From SAT2750 sp964476375 (lineage in GTDB: Bacteria > Planctomycetota > Planctomycetia > Pirellulales > Pirellulaceae), in contig CAYYZW010000015.1 of NCBI GenBank assembly GCA_964476375.1, positions 1 through 22,692 on the forward strand: a stretch of 22,692 nt of DNA, written 5' to 3'. The notes below the pieces were generated by a model that saw nothing but the letters and a program-made list of their open reading frames with translations, did no database searches and was not told the origin of the DNA. Below are positions 8,227-15,767 of this stretch, in pieces (position 1 is the first letter of the stretch; every line of letters begins with the position of its first letter). A program made the position numbers and the translations under genes.

Positions 8227-8724
8227 TCAGGAGAGCGTGTCCGGTTCGTCCACCCCGTCCGGTGTGAATTCCCGGTCCACCACGACTCCTTCAAAGACCC
8301 CCTCCTCCGCTTCTCTCCCGGGAGGCTCCACCTGGGAGGCCATTTGTCCCATCACCATCGCCTTGATGCGCCTGGAAAAATAGCGGATCAGCCAACGGCG
8401 GAAAAGTCGCCGGCTAATTGGAACCAGCAGTATGAAACCAGTCAGGTCGGTGATCATGCCGGGCGTCATGAGCAAGACACCGGCGATCAGTATCAAGAGA
8501 CCGTCGACCAGCGAATTGGTGGGGTTCGTCCGACTCTCAAAGGATTTCCTGATCTCCTGGTATGCCTGCCAGCCCTGGGCGCGAGCAAGCCAGTAGCCCA
8601 CGAACCCTGTCAGAACAACGCAGAGGATAGCAATCCAGGCGTTGGTCAGGGCAGCCAGCTCAAAAAGCAACCAGAGCTCGACCAGTGGTATGGCAACGAA
8701 AAGAAAGAAGAGAAGCTTGAGCAC
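8227..8724 (-). CDS. fxsA: FxsA-family inner-membrane protein
   Basis: A small membrane protein of the FxsA family, named for the E. coli protein whose overexpression relieves F-plasmid exclusion of phage T7; its normal role is unclear. At 165 aa it has hydrophobic segments at about residues 3-24, 28-48 and 73-100. The family hallmark is visible in GVLLMTPGMITDLTGFILLVP, followed by the basic stretch SRRLFRRWLIRYFSRR. The C-terminal 40 residues are acidic and probably cytoplasmic. The start is a GTG at 8724 with AGGTTG upstream. It lies 60 bp downstream of the TPR-protein gene on the same strand and may be co-transcribed with it. Confidence 0.88.
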   Translation of the reverse strand: MLKLLFFLFVAIPLVELWLLFELAALTNAWIAILCVVLTGFVGYWLARAQGWQAYQEIRKSFESRTNPTNSLVDGLLILIAGVLLMTPGMITDLTGFILLVPISRRLFRRWLIRYFSRRIKAMVMGQMASQVEPPGREAEEGVFEGVVVDREFTPDGVDEPDTLS

Positions 8725-8784
8725 GGTGACAACCTGGTAGAGAACCCCGAGGATTCAACCGGACGAGCCCGGACTTTAAACAGT

Positions 8785-10749
8785 CTAGCGTCGCTCGACG
8801 GGAGCGTCATCCTCCGGACGCAGGCTCGCGGACCTCTGGGCCATCACGCGGGCCTGGTCTTCCTGCCCCAGGGCCCGGTACATAACCGCCGCGTTGCCAT
8901 ACGGGACAGCCAGGTAACGACGGAGGAACTGATCCTCCTCGACCGCCTTCTCGATCCAGTCAATCCCCTGCTCGGTCAATTCCAGCCCACGTTTCCTGTC
9001 ACCGGTTTTCCAGAAGGAGAGCCCCATGCTGACCAGCCGTTCGCCATGCCATCCCTGGGTGGTCCAGGTTTTCTCCATGCCCGGCTGTCCCACGTATGGC
9101 AATGCCCGTTCATACCAGAGTACTGCCTCTTCATGGTTCTGCAGGGAAACTGCCTGCTCGGAACCGACAAGGAAAGTAACGCCCCCGACCAGTGCCTTCC
9201 CAGCCAGGTCGTCCTGGCGAGGTGAATCGGCAGTCTCGAGATGGTGATAGGCAGCGGCGCCATGGGCAATTGCCTGCTCGTGAGCTCCACGCTGCCGGGC
9301 AAGCTGTGCCGCGGCGAACAGGGCCTGCCCGATTCGCCAGTGGACTTCCTTGTTCGTGAGCACATCACTGGACTGCTCGCTCAACAATTCCACGTGTTCC
9401 GCAAGCTGCCTGGCAACCACCGTTTCATCATATTCCTCTTTCAGTTCAAGCTGGATTTCAAGCCTGCTTGCCAGCCCTTCCAATTTCAACAGTAGCGGCG
9501 CGGCCTGGCGGGACTGGAGCTGTGCAGCAAGCTGGTCGGCAACATCCAGCCAACGCCCGATCGCTTCCAGCTTTTCCTCTTTCTTCCAGTCACCATGGGC
9601 GATTTCACGCGCCACCGACCGGTGAGCCCTAATCAACACAAGAATCCCGGCATCCCGTTCACTCCCGCCGGTTTCCTTTGCCGCCATGGTGGCCCGGTCA
9701 ATCGCCTCGTTGTAATACTGCAGGGAGGCATCGACATTGCCTGCCTCTCCCACCAGGTCGGCCAGTACCAGCGTGGCCTGGGCTCGCACCAGAGGGTTCA
9801 CCTGGCTGTTGTTTCGGATCTCGCGTGCCTGCTTGATTGCCATCTGCCGTCTGCTGGTCTGGGCCCAAAGCCTGGCTTGCAGGAGCCGTGACTTGTTGTC
9901 ATCCGGGTCAAGGCGACGGACACGGGTCAGGGCATTCAGCGCCAGGGCAGTCTGTCCAGCCCGTGCGGCGACTCGGGCCTCGACGGCAAATGCCTCCGCG
10001 GCCTCCGGGTTGAGCTTCTGGCTGATACGGATCAGTTTCAGGGCCCGTGAGTACTGGTCCTGCTCTACCTGCATGGCCGCTCTCTGAAAGTCCCGCGACC
10101 GGATACGATGAATATCGACCTGGTCGACCAGCAGCGCGCCATCCACCGATCGATACAACAGGCTCACACCCCGTTCCGGATACAGGCGTTCGAGAAACCG
10201 GGTATCCGTCATCGGGAAATCCACACCCTCGTTGGAAGGGAGTTCCAGTTGCCGGCAGAATTCGTCCAGTTGCACCGGACCATCCAGTTGCAGATGGATC
10301 GACTCCAGCAGCCCCTCCCGTAACACAACTCCCACACGGTCGTAGGGCTCCACCATGTAGGTCTGGACAAGCGTATCTGACTGGTCAAGGGAGGAGGTCG
10401 GGGTACCAAGTTCCTCCTGAACCTGCTCGATCTTACTCACGCCAGGAAGCAAGCCGGAAAAACTGGTGGCCTGGACCGTGATCTCTGCCGCCACATCTTC
10501 CTCGTCCAGCTGCAGCTCTACCTCAACCGGTTCTTCCGCACTTGCCGGCTTGACCTGCTGATCCTCCTCCCCTGCCGCATTGGGAGCACGTACCAGGACC
10601 GATACAGTCGCCTTCTTCCCCGTGACCGATGGGGACTCCCTCTTGGCCGGGGCCTCCACTTGTTGCCAGGCGGCACCCTCTCCTGGTTGAAATCCCAGCA
10701 CGAGCAGAAGGGGCACAAGCACAGGAAAACAGCGTTTCCATAGCACCAT
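8785..10749 (-). CDS. Secreted tetratricopeptide-repeat protein
   Basis: A 654 aa protein with a signal peptide (basic MVLWKR, hydrophobic LVPLLLVLGF, likely cut near AAWQQ). Residues about 30-115 are a low-complexity acidic/alanine linker. An uncharacterised globular domain spans about 118-215 (GVSKIEQVQEELGTP to the LLVDQVDIHRI region). From about residue 220 TPR-like helical pairs follow, for example YSRALKLIRISQKLNPEAAEAF and ALALNALTRVRRLDPDDNKS, with more helical, alanine/glutamine-rich repeats and a final WYERALPYVG and ARVMAQRSASLRPEDD unit. TPRs mediate protein-protein contacts; the partner is unknown. AAGGA lies upstream of the ATG. It sits downstream of the MnmE-like GTPase (97 bp gap) and upstream of fxsA, same strand. 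Function not assigned. Confidence 0.8.
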   Translation of the reverse strand: MVLWKRCFPVLVPLLLVLGFQPGEGAAWQQVEAPAKRESPSVTGKKATVSVLVRAPNAAGEEDQQVKPASAEEPVEVELQLDEEDVAAEITVQATSFSGLLPGVSKIEQVQEELGTPTSSLDQSDTLVQTYMVEPYDRVGVVLREGLLESIHLQLDGPVQLDEFCRQLELPSNEGVDFPMTDTRFLERLYPERGVSLLYRSVDGALLVDQVDIHRIRSRDFQRAAMQVEQDQYSRALKLIRISQKLNPEAAEAFAVEARVAARAGQTALALNALTRVRRLDPDDNKSRLLQARLWAQTSRRQMAIKQAREIRNNSQVNPLVRAQATLVLADLVGEAGNVDASLQYYNEAIDRATMAAKETGGSERDAGILVLIRAHRSVAREIAHGDWKKEEKLEAIGRWLDVADQLAAQLQSRQAAPLLLKLEGLASRLEIQLELKEEYDETVVARQLAEHVELLSEQSSDVLTNKEVHWRIGQALFAAAQLARQRGAHEQAIAHGAAAYHHLETADSPRQDDLAGKALVGGVTFLVGSEQAVSLQNHEEAVLWYERALPYVGQPGMEKTWTTQGWHGERLVSMGLSFWKTGDRKRGLELTEQGIDWIEKAVEEDQFLRRYLAVPYGNAAVMYRALGQEDQARVMAQRSASLRPEDDAPVERR

Positions 10750-10846
10750 GAATCAATTCCTTGGGACTTTCTTGTCGCAACTGCCAGCGCAGGTCTGACC
10801 TGGGCGCGGGTTAGTATAACGATCCACCATCCTGAGTCCACATGAA

Positions 10847-12031
10847 TCAGACCTTTCCCCGGGCGGCCGGGGAAGTCCAGTGTTTCAGTAACCTGGATGC
10901 ACGTTCCGTTTCTCCACAAGCCACTGCCCGGGCTGCCTGGCCGATCGCATCGATCAACTCGTCACCGCAGGGAACCTGTTGTCCATCGACCGGTGGGCTG
11001 GGAACCAGTCGCCGGGAAAGATGATCGAGCAGCCGCTTGATGCCCCATCCACAGGTGGCCGAGACTCGTACGCCGTCGTGGCTCTCCCCCGGATCAGATT
11101 TCTCACATCGATCTGGTCCGGCGACTGCTGCCGTATCGACCAGGTCCCACTTGTTCAGCACCAGCAGCGGGTCTCCAAACTGCCCGGCCGGAAGACCGTT
11201 GACGGATCCTGGCCGGCTGGCATCCGTGACAAGGAGGACCACGTCTGCCGACTCGATACAGGCCCGGGTCAGTTCCATCCCCGCCTTCTCGAGTGGCTGA
11301 TCGCTCTCGCCCAGGCCCGCCGTATCGATCAGCTCCAGGGGCCAGCCATCGACCACGGTGGTGACCGTCAGCTGGTCCCTGGTTGTCCCCGCCTGCTCGT
11401 TCACAATCGCCCGCTGGTAACCTACCAGGGCGTTCAGGAGGCTGCTCTTGCCGACGTTTGGTGCGCCTGCCAGGCAGACCTGCCAGGGTTTGACCAGGTG
11501 CCGTCCAAGGTCGGAAAAATCGCACAGTTGCTCCAGCCGACTCAAGGCGGTGGAGGCTTCCCCTCGTTCCAGCTCCTGGAGGATCTTCTCGAGTGTCCCG
11601 GCCAGGCCACCCCGGTACTGTTCCAGGATCAACCCGGCAGTACGAGCGGTCGGGGCGGCCGGCAGGAGCCGGCCGGCAAGTCTCACAAGTGGATCGGATT
11701 CCAGAAGTTCATGCAGTTGTTCACTGTCGCACTGCTTGCATCCGGCGGCGACCAGGGACGTGATGATCGAGGTGACTGCAGCCAGGCCACCATGACAGTG
11801 CACTTCAATAGATTTTTCATCCCGGACACAGACCAGAAGTTCCTCCGCACCCTGCCAGTCTCCAAACAGCACACGCCCCTGGTCCTCCACGGAAAGGGGG
11901 GTTTCACGTCGTGGAGAGAAACAGCTGTTGACCGCTCGAAATGCGTCCGGACCGAGCACCAGGCAACTGGCAATGGCCCCAATGCCTCGCGGGGTCATAA
12001 CCGTGACATGGGTGAACTCCGGATCCAGCAT
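10847..12031 (-). CDS. MnmE/TrmE-like GTPase, divergent and lacking the C-terminal motif
   Basis: A 394 aa GTPase related to MnmE, which with MnmG modifies the wobble uridine of certain tRNAs. The N-terminal part keeps VMTPRGIGAIAS (like the MnmE folate-domain start) and IEVHCHGG (like the ELQGHGG block). The G domain is complete: G1 GAPNVGKSS 189-197, G2 GTTRD 215-219, G3 DTAG 236-239, G4 NKWD 293-296, G5 SAT 324-326. Two features of true MnmE are missing: the ERAFLNGKLDLAQAEA segment and the terminal Cys-Ile-Gly-Lys. The start at 12031 is chosen because it places TPRG as in MnmE and follows the coaX stop by two bases; an ATG at 12070 would overlap coaX by 37 bp. The gene is downstream of obg and coaX. 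It may be a planctomycete paralogue with another role, so no symbol is given. Confidence 0.82.
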   Translation of the reverse strand: MLDPEFTHVTVMTPRGIGAIASCLVLGPDAFRAVNSCFSPRRETPLSVEDQGRVLFGDWQGAEELLVCVRDEKSIEVHCHGGLAAVTSIITSLVAAGCKQCDSEQLHELLESDPLVRLAGRLLPAAPTARTAGLILEQYRGGLAGTLEKILQELERGEASTALSRLEQLCDFSDLGRHLVKPWQVCLAGAPNVGKSSLLNALVGYQRAIVNEQAGTTRDQLTVTTVVDGWPLELIDTAGLGESDQPLEKAGMELTRACIESADVVLLVTDASRPGSVNGLPAGQFGDPLLVLNKWDLVDTAAVAGPDRCEKSDPGESHDGVRVSATCGWGIKRLLDHLSRRLVPSPPVDGQQVPCGDELIDAIGQAARAVACGETERASRLLKHWTSPAARGKV

Positions 12032-12033
12032 GG

Positions 12034-12843
12034 TCAACCGCCATCCCTGCGGGCCTGGCGGAGCAGGCATCCAGCTGCCAGGGCAATGCCGGTGAGCACG
12101 AGGTCTGGATGGCAGGTTACATCACCGGGTAATTCATCCCGCCAGGGAATGCCCCCTCCGGTAAGAAAAATCTCTGCATCGGCACCGTCCTGAGAACGCA
12201 TGCGCCTGACGATTTCCAACACCCCCCCCAGGGTTCCCCAGTAAACCCCACTGGCAATCGCTTCGCTGGTACTTCGCCCCAGCACCACTGGAGGGGACAG
12301 GGGGACTTTCACCTCCGGAAGAAGGTCGGTCTGGCGTGCCAGGGCGGATGCCGCCATGCGATGCCCGGGGAGGATCGCTCCCCCACAAAAACAGCCATCC
12401 GCATCGACCAGGTCAATTGTCACCGCAGACCCGGAGTCGATCACAATAGCCGGGCGCTTTTCGGAACGAAGCTGGTTGACGGCAACTGCGGCGGCCAGGC
12501 GGTCAATCCCCACCGCCTGGGGTTCGGAAACTTCGACCTCGAGATCCAGGTCGCCCCTCCTGATCAGGTGCCATCGATCGGTGGGTCGTGCCCGCCTGAT
12601 GGTCTCCGTCAACCATGCATCCCTGGGACGATTGACACTGGCAATGAACCAGTCCACCGAAGCAGGTCCTATCCGGGCAGCAATCTCCTCCCACCAGCCG
12701 GGGTTTTCCAGCTGCCCATAGAGGAACTGGTTCTGCCAGATCGGCTCTGGCAGAGGAGCGGCCATGGATTCCAGGTCGTAGCAGGCAATGCCAAGAGAGC
12801 TGTTTCCCACGTCGACTGCAATAAAAAAAGAATCCCCTGTCAT
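12034..12843 (-). CDS. coaX: Type III pantothenate kinase
   Basis: CoaX phosphorylates pantothenate with ATP in the first step of coenzyme A synthesis; type III enzymes belong to the ASKHA fold and are not feedback-inhibited by CoA. At 269 aa it has normal length. The phosphate-1 motif is DVGNSS (residues 11-16, Asp11). GIDR at 112-115, the DSGSAVTID block at 136-144 (usual DAGTAxTxD), GGAILPG at 154-160 and the ATP-binding LTGGG at 227-231 follow in order. Its ATG overlaps the obg stop as ATGA, so the two are translationally coupled, and its stop is two bases from the MnmE-like start. A monovalent-cation requirement would be expected from the family. Assignment is strong. Confidence 0.93.
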   Translation of the reverse strand: MTGDSFFIAVDVGNSSLGIACYDLESMAAPLPEPIWQNQFLYGQLENPGWWEEIAARIGPASVDWFIASVNRPRDAWLTETIRRARPTDRWHLIRRGDLDLEVEVSEPQAVGIDRLAAAVAVNQLRSEKRPAIVIDSGSAVTIDLVDADGCFCGGAILPGHRMAASALARQTDLLPEVKVPLSPPVVLGRSTSEAIASGVYWGTLGGVLEIVRRMRSQDGADAEIFLTGGGIPWRDELPGDVTCHPDLVLTGIALAAGCLLRQARRDGG

Positions 12844-13853
12844 GTTCCCGCTTTCTCCTCGTTCACCAGCTCATCAAGCAGCTGAACAATGTGGCCGGTC
12901 AGCACGTTCAGGCCCTCTCCGGTAACCGCGGAAATCAGCAACACCGGTGAATCGACCATTTCCTGCAGTTGTTGCTGGATCACGGCCGACGATGGCAATT
13001 CGGCCTTGCTGACTGCCACAACCTGGGGGCGACGGGCAAGTGCCTCATTGTACTGCACAAGTTCCTCATGGATGGCCCGGTAATTTTCCAGTGGATCTGT
13101 CGCATCCATCGGCTCCGGTTCCACCAGGTGAACCAGGACCCCGGCTCGTTCCACGTGCCGCAGAAACTCGTGGCCCAGCCCTGCTCCCTTGTGGGCCCCC
13201 TCGATCAGCCCGGGGATGTCGGCCATCACGAAAGAGCGGTCGATATTGATCTGCACGCGACCGAGGTTGGGGAATTTCGTCGTGAACGGGTAACCTGCAA
13301 TTTCCGGACGAGCACGCGAGAGCCTGCTCAGGAGAGTGCTCTTGCCGGCGTTCGGTTTTCCTACCAAGCCCACATCGGCGATCACCTTAAGCTCCATCAA
13401 CAACAAGCGCGATTCTCCCTCCCCACCTGGAGTGGATTCACGGGGAGCCTGGTGAGTCGCCGACTTGAAGCGGCTGTTTCCTTTTCCACCCTTCCCACCC
13501 TTGGCGGCAATAAACTCGTCACCGGGATTCACCAGGTCCTTGATGACAAATCCCTGTTCCACATCAAGCACCGTTGTTCCCGCAGGCACTCTGATCGTTA
13601 TGCCTTCCCCGTCTTTTCCGCGGCGGTTTGAACCACTGCCATGCTTGCCCCGACCAGCTTTCCAGGTCTTGCGGTGGGCCAGCGCGACCAGGCTATCAAC
13701 ACCTGCTTCAGCCAGGATCGTGATGTCACCTCCGTCTCCACCATCACCACCGTCCGGGCCTCCCCTGGGAACAAAGCGTTCACGACGGAAGCTGACACAG
13801 CCATTCCCCCCGTCGCCCGCCTTCAGTTCAATGGAAACCTGATCGACAAACAT
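12840..13853 (-). CDS. obg: Obg/CgtA GTPase, ribosome assembly
   Basis: Obg is an essential GTPase that binds the 50S subunit and links ribosome maturation to nutrient state. The 337 aa protein has the glycine-rich Obg fold at residues 1-158 (RGGPDGGDGGDGGD, AAKGGKGGKGNSRF) and the G domain after it: G1 GKPNAGKST 165-173, switch I with FTTKFPNLG, G3 DIPGLIEGAHKGAGLG from 212. The G4 motif is SKAEL (282-286) instead of NKxD, so the usual guanine-contacting Asn and Asp are Ser and Glu. G5 ISAVTGEG is normal. No C-terminal OCT domain is present. A strong GAGGAGAG ribosome site precedes the ATG. It follows rpmA, the usual partner in bacteria, and is coupled to coaX. Confidence 0.95.
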   Translation of the reverse strand: MFVDQVSIELKAGDGGNGCVSFRRERFVPRGGPDGGDGGDGGDITILAEAGVDSLVALAHRKTWKAGRGKHGSGSNRRGKDGEGITIRVPAGTTVLDVEQGFVIKDLVNPGDEFIAAKGGKGGKGNSRFKSATHQAPRESTPGGEGESRLLLMELKVIADVGLVGKPNAGKSTLLSRLSRARPEIAGYPFTTKFPNLGRVQINIDRSFVMADIPGLIEGAHKGAGLGHEFLRHVERAGVLVHLVEPEPMDATDPLENYRAIHEELVQYNEALARRPQVVAVSKAELPSSAVIQQQLQEMVDSPVLLISAVTGEGLNVLTGHIVQLLDELVNEEKAGT

Positions 13854-13885
13854 CGATCTCTCCTCGGCTGGACTGGCTGTTTACG

Positions 13886-13926
13886 AAAAAAGGGACATCC
13901 CTGCACACCCTGGTGAGGACATCCCT
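13886..13926 (-). terminator. Terminator-like hairpin plus U-tract between rpmA and obg
   Basis: On the minus strand AGGGATGTCCT (13926-13916) can pair along its length with AGGGATGTCCCT (13902-13891), allowing three G-U wobbles, around a 13-base loop, followed directly by six T (13891-13886). It stands downstream of rpmA and 33 bp before the obg start, so it could terminate rpmA transcripts or attenuate read-through into the obg operon. Confidence 0.5.
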
Positions 13927-13959
13927 GTTGTACACCGTCGCAGGTACCGCTCTGCTGGG

Positions 13960-14208
13960 CTACTCGGGTACGACCACGTTAATGCGTCGTCCCTTGCGAT
14001 CAAATTGGACAACACCATCCGTCAGCGCGAAAAGCGTGTAATCATTCCCCTGCCCAACGTTCTTGCCGGGATGGAAGCGATTACCAACCTGTCGAACAAG
14101 AATATTGCCGGCCACCACGCTCTGGCCACCAAACTTCTTCACGCCCCGCCTCTGGGCATTGGAGTCACGCCCATTTCGACTGGAACCCTGTCCTTTTTTA
14201 TGTGCCAT
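13960..14208 (-). CDS. rpmA: Large ribosomal subunit protein bL27
   Basis: bL27 is a small basic protein of the 50S subunit whose N-terminus reaches the peptidyl-transferase centre. The 82 aa protein starting MAHKKGQGSSRNGRDSN carries the family signature, followed by RRGVKKFGGQ, GNILVRQ and the histidine-containing FHPGKNVGQGNDYTLFAL. The start at 14208 is chosen because it yields the canonical MAHKKG beginning with GAGG eight bases upstream; an ATG at 14247 would add 13 residues of non-family sequence. bL27 usually lies directly behind rplU (bL21), but here the upstream neighbour is a LysM protein and no L21 is present. obg follows, as is typical. Confidence 0.96.
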   Translation of the reverse strand: MAHKKGQGSSRNGRDSNAQRRGVKKFGGQSVVAGNILVRQVGNRFHPGKNVGQGNDYTLFALTDGVVQFDRKGRRINVVVPE

Positions 14209-14300
14209 CACATGCCTCGTGGAAAAAACACCTTGAGCTACGGGCAACGACCGGGCGATTCGTACAGTTTGATGAAAACGCGCCGTGCCACGTAAACTTT

Positions 14301-15536
14301 TTACTGCGCCGCCGGTTTTGCTTCAAGCGTACCTAGCCGGTAGATCCAAAGGTGAGACACCTGCTTCTGAACTCCATAAACGGAGAAAAGCTGGTGCTGG
14401 CGGATCGAGTAGAGCTCGGTGGCAACGTCGGAATTGGGTTCCAGGTCGTTAAAATCGACTGTCGGGATCCTCAATAACAAGCCCTCGGGAAGCCGATCCG
14501 GCTTGGCCAGGATGTTCCGATTGCTGTCAAAAATATCATCGGCGCGGGTTTCATCACCCAGATAACGCTTGGCCAGGGCCGCAAGCGAATCGCCGGTTTC
14601 GATCACATGCGTGATGCGGGTCTGGATCGGGTTGTCCGGGATCCCGTAATAGATCTCACGTTCGTGTTCTCGAATCGAGTCCCCAGGCCGGTTGAAGTTC
14701 AGCTGCAGGGTCTTGAATTCCAGCGGCCCTCGCTGGCCGTCCTCTTTCGAATTCCGAAACCGGTAGGCATTGGTAAGCCCCTGGACATAGACAGAAAAAA
14801 AGTCGGTGCGAGGATCCACATCCTCCCATGTCACCACACCCCAGATTCCCTTGCCTGATTTCTGGCTGGACACAGGGATCTTTACTCCAGGTATATCCAC
14901 CGTGTTATAAAGCACGTCCAGCCGTTCCCGCTGCTGGATTTCATCAACTGCAGCCGGGATCACCCGTTCCAGGTACTCGACCCCGGTGGCATGGTTGCGA
15001 AGCACAAACTGGGGCACAAATCGTCGCGAATCGACATCACGGCGTTCTGGCAGGAACCTGCTAAACGTCGAACTGCCTGCCACCGTCTGATCCGTCTTGG
15101 GGTGAATCTCGTATCCCAGGTACCGGACACGGTAGACCATGTACCAGATTGCCTTGCGCTGCATTTTTCCTGTCGGCTGGGGAATATCAACATGCACCAG
15201 GCGGAACGGCTTGAAAGTAAATTCCAGACCCCAGACAGGTCGGCGAAGCTTGGACTTGGCTGCCCGGTCAAACAGCCGGCGAGTGCTGGCTGCGTATTCT
15301 GGTGACCAGTCAGGAAATGCCATCTCCTGTCGAATCTGGGAAAAAGAAATACGGCTGACCGTCTCTGCTTCTTCCAGTACCGGATCGATGACTGTCAAGA
15401 CACCGGGCCCCAGCTTGCTGGAACTTCGAGGACCATCAACCGGTTCCTGCCCGGGCATCCAAACCGTAGCGGAAAATGCTACCAGTAATGAGAGAGTACA
15501 GGCTTTCAAGAGATGAAATCGCATGAATGATTGCAT
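14301..15536 (-). CDS. Secreted LysM-domain protein
   Basis: A 411 aa exported protein. The signal peptide runs through LLKACTLSLLVAFSATVWM, with a likely cut near residues 28-30. A single LysM domain is visible towards the C-terminus (about residues 313-360: THVIETGDSLAALAKRYLGD ... NRNILAKPDRLPEGLLLRIP), the small fold that binds N-acetylglucosamine chains of peptidoglycan or chitin. The middle 240 residues (VWGLEFTFKPFRLVHVDIPQ, YMVYRVRYLGYEI, PVSSQKSGKGIWGVVTWEDV) form a conserved-looking but unrecognised domain, probably beta-rich. An AGGGGGG ribosome site precedes the ATG. It lies upstream of rpmA on the same strand with a 92 bp gap. A cell-wall or envelope role is inferred from LysM plus export only. 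Confidence 0.82.
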   Translation of the reverse strand: MQSFMRFHLLKACTLSLLVAFSATVWMPGQEPVDGPRSSSKLGPGVLTVIDPVLEEAETVSRISFSQIRQEMAFPDWSPEYAASTRRLFDRAAKSKLRRPVWGLEFTFKPFRLVHVDIPQPTGKMQRKAIWYMVYRVRYLGYEIHPKTDQTVAGSSTFSRFLPERRDVDSRRFVPQFVLRNHATGVEYLERVIPAAVDEIQQRERLDVLYNTVDIPGVKIPVSSQKSGKGIWGVVTWEDVDPRTDFFSVYVQGLTNAYRFRNSKEDGQRGPLEFKTLQLNFNRPGDSIREHEREIYYGIPDNPIQTRITHVIETGDSLAALAKRYLGDETRADDIFDSNRNILAKPDRLPEGLLLRIPTVDFNDLEPNSDVATELYSIRQHQLFSVYGVQKQVSHLWIYRLGTLEAKPAAQ

Positions 15537-15653
15537 TGTTGTATTCCCCCCCTGGTCCGGGGAGTCCAGGAGAACGAGCCTTTGCTTAGGACCACCAAAC
15601 CGGCTCCCGTCCCTAACTATAGGAAGCGGAGTGAATGAGGGTCAAACATAATT

Positions 15654-15683
15654 CCCCGACATCCGGGGTGTTCCAGGGAACAC
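15654..15683 (-). terminator. Two adjacent hairpins downstream of the 15768-17189 gene
   Basis: CCCCG-ACATC-CGGGG (15654-15668) directly abuts GTGTTC-CAGG-GAACAC (15668-15683). Both are compact hairpins in the spacer between the unknown secreted-protein gene and the LysM gene. On the minus strand they are followed only by a weak AATTATGTTT stretch, so termination is plausible but not strong. They could equally be a leader element of the LysM gene. Confidence 0.35.
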
Positions 15684-15767
15684 TGGAAACAGGCGCAGCC
15701 GAACCGCACCATTTCTATTCATCGGCTTTCCAACTGCCCAATCTAGCGATTTACCAGAATCCAGCGG

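Noticed and set aside
8170..9225. Long plus-strand open frame of 351 codons
   Set aside because: It lies opposite fxsA and the TPR-protein gene. Its translation has no family features, and the minus-strand genes are supported by membrane segments, TPR units and ribosome sites.
10979..12193. Plus-strand open frame of 404 codons
   Set aside because: It is the antisense of the MnmE-like gene and of the end of coaX, whose GTPase and kinase motifs are unmistakable.
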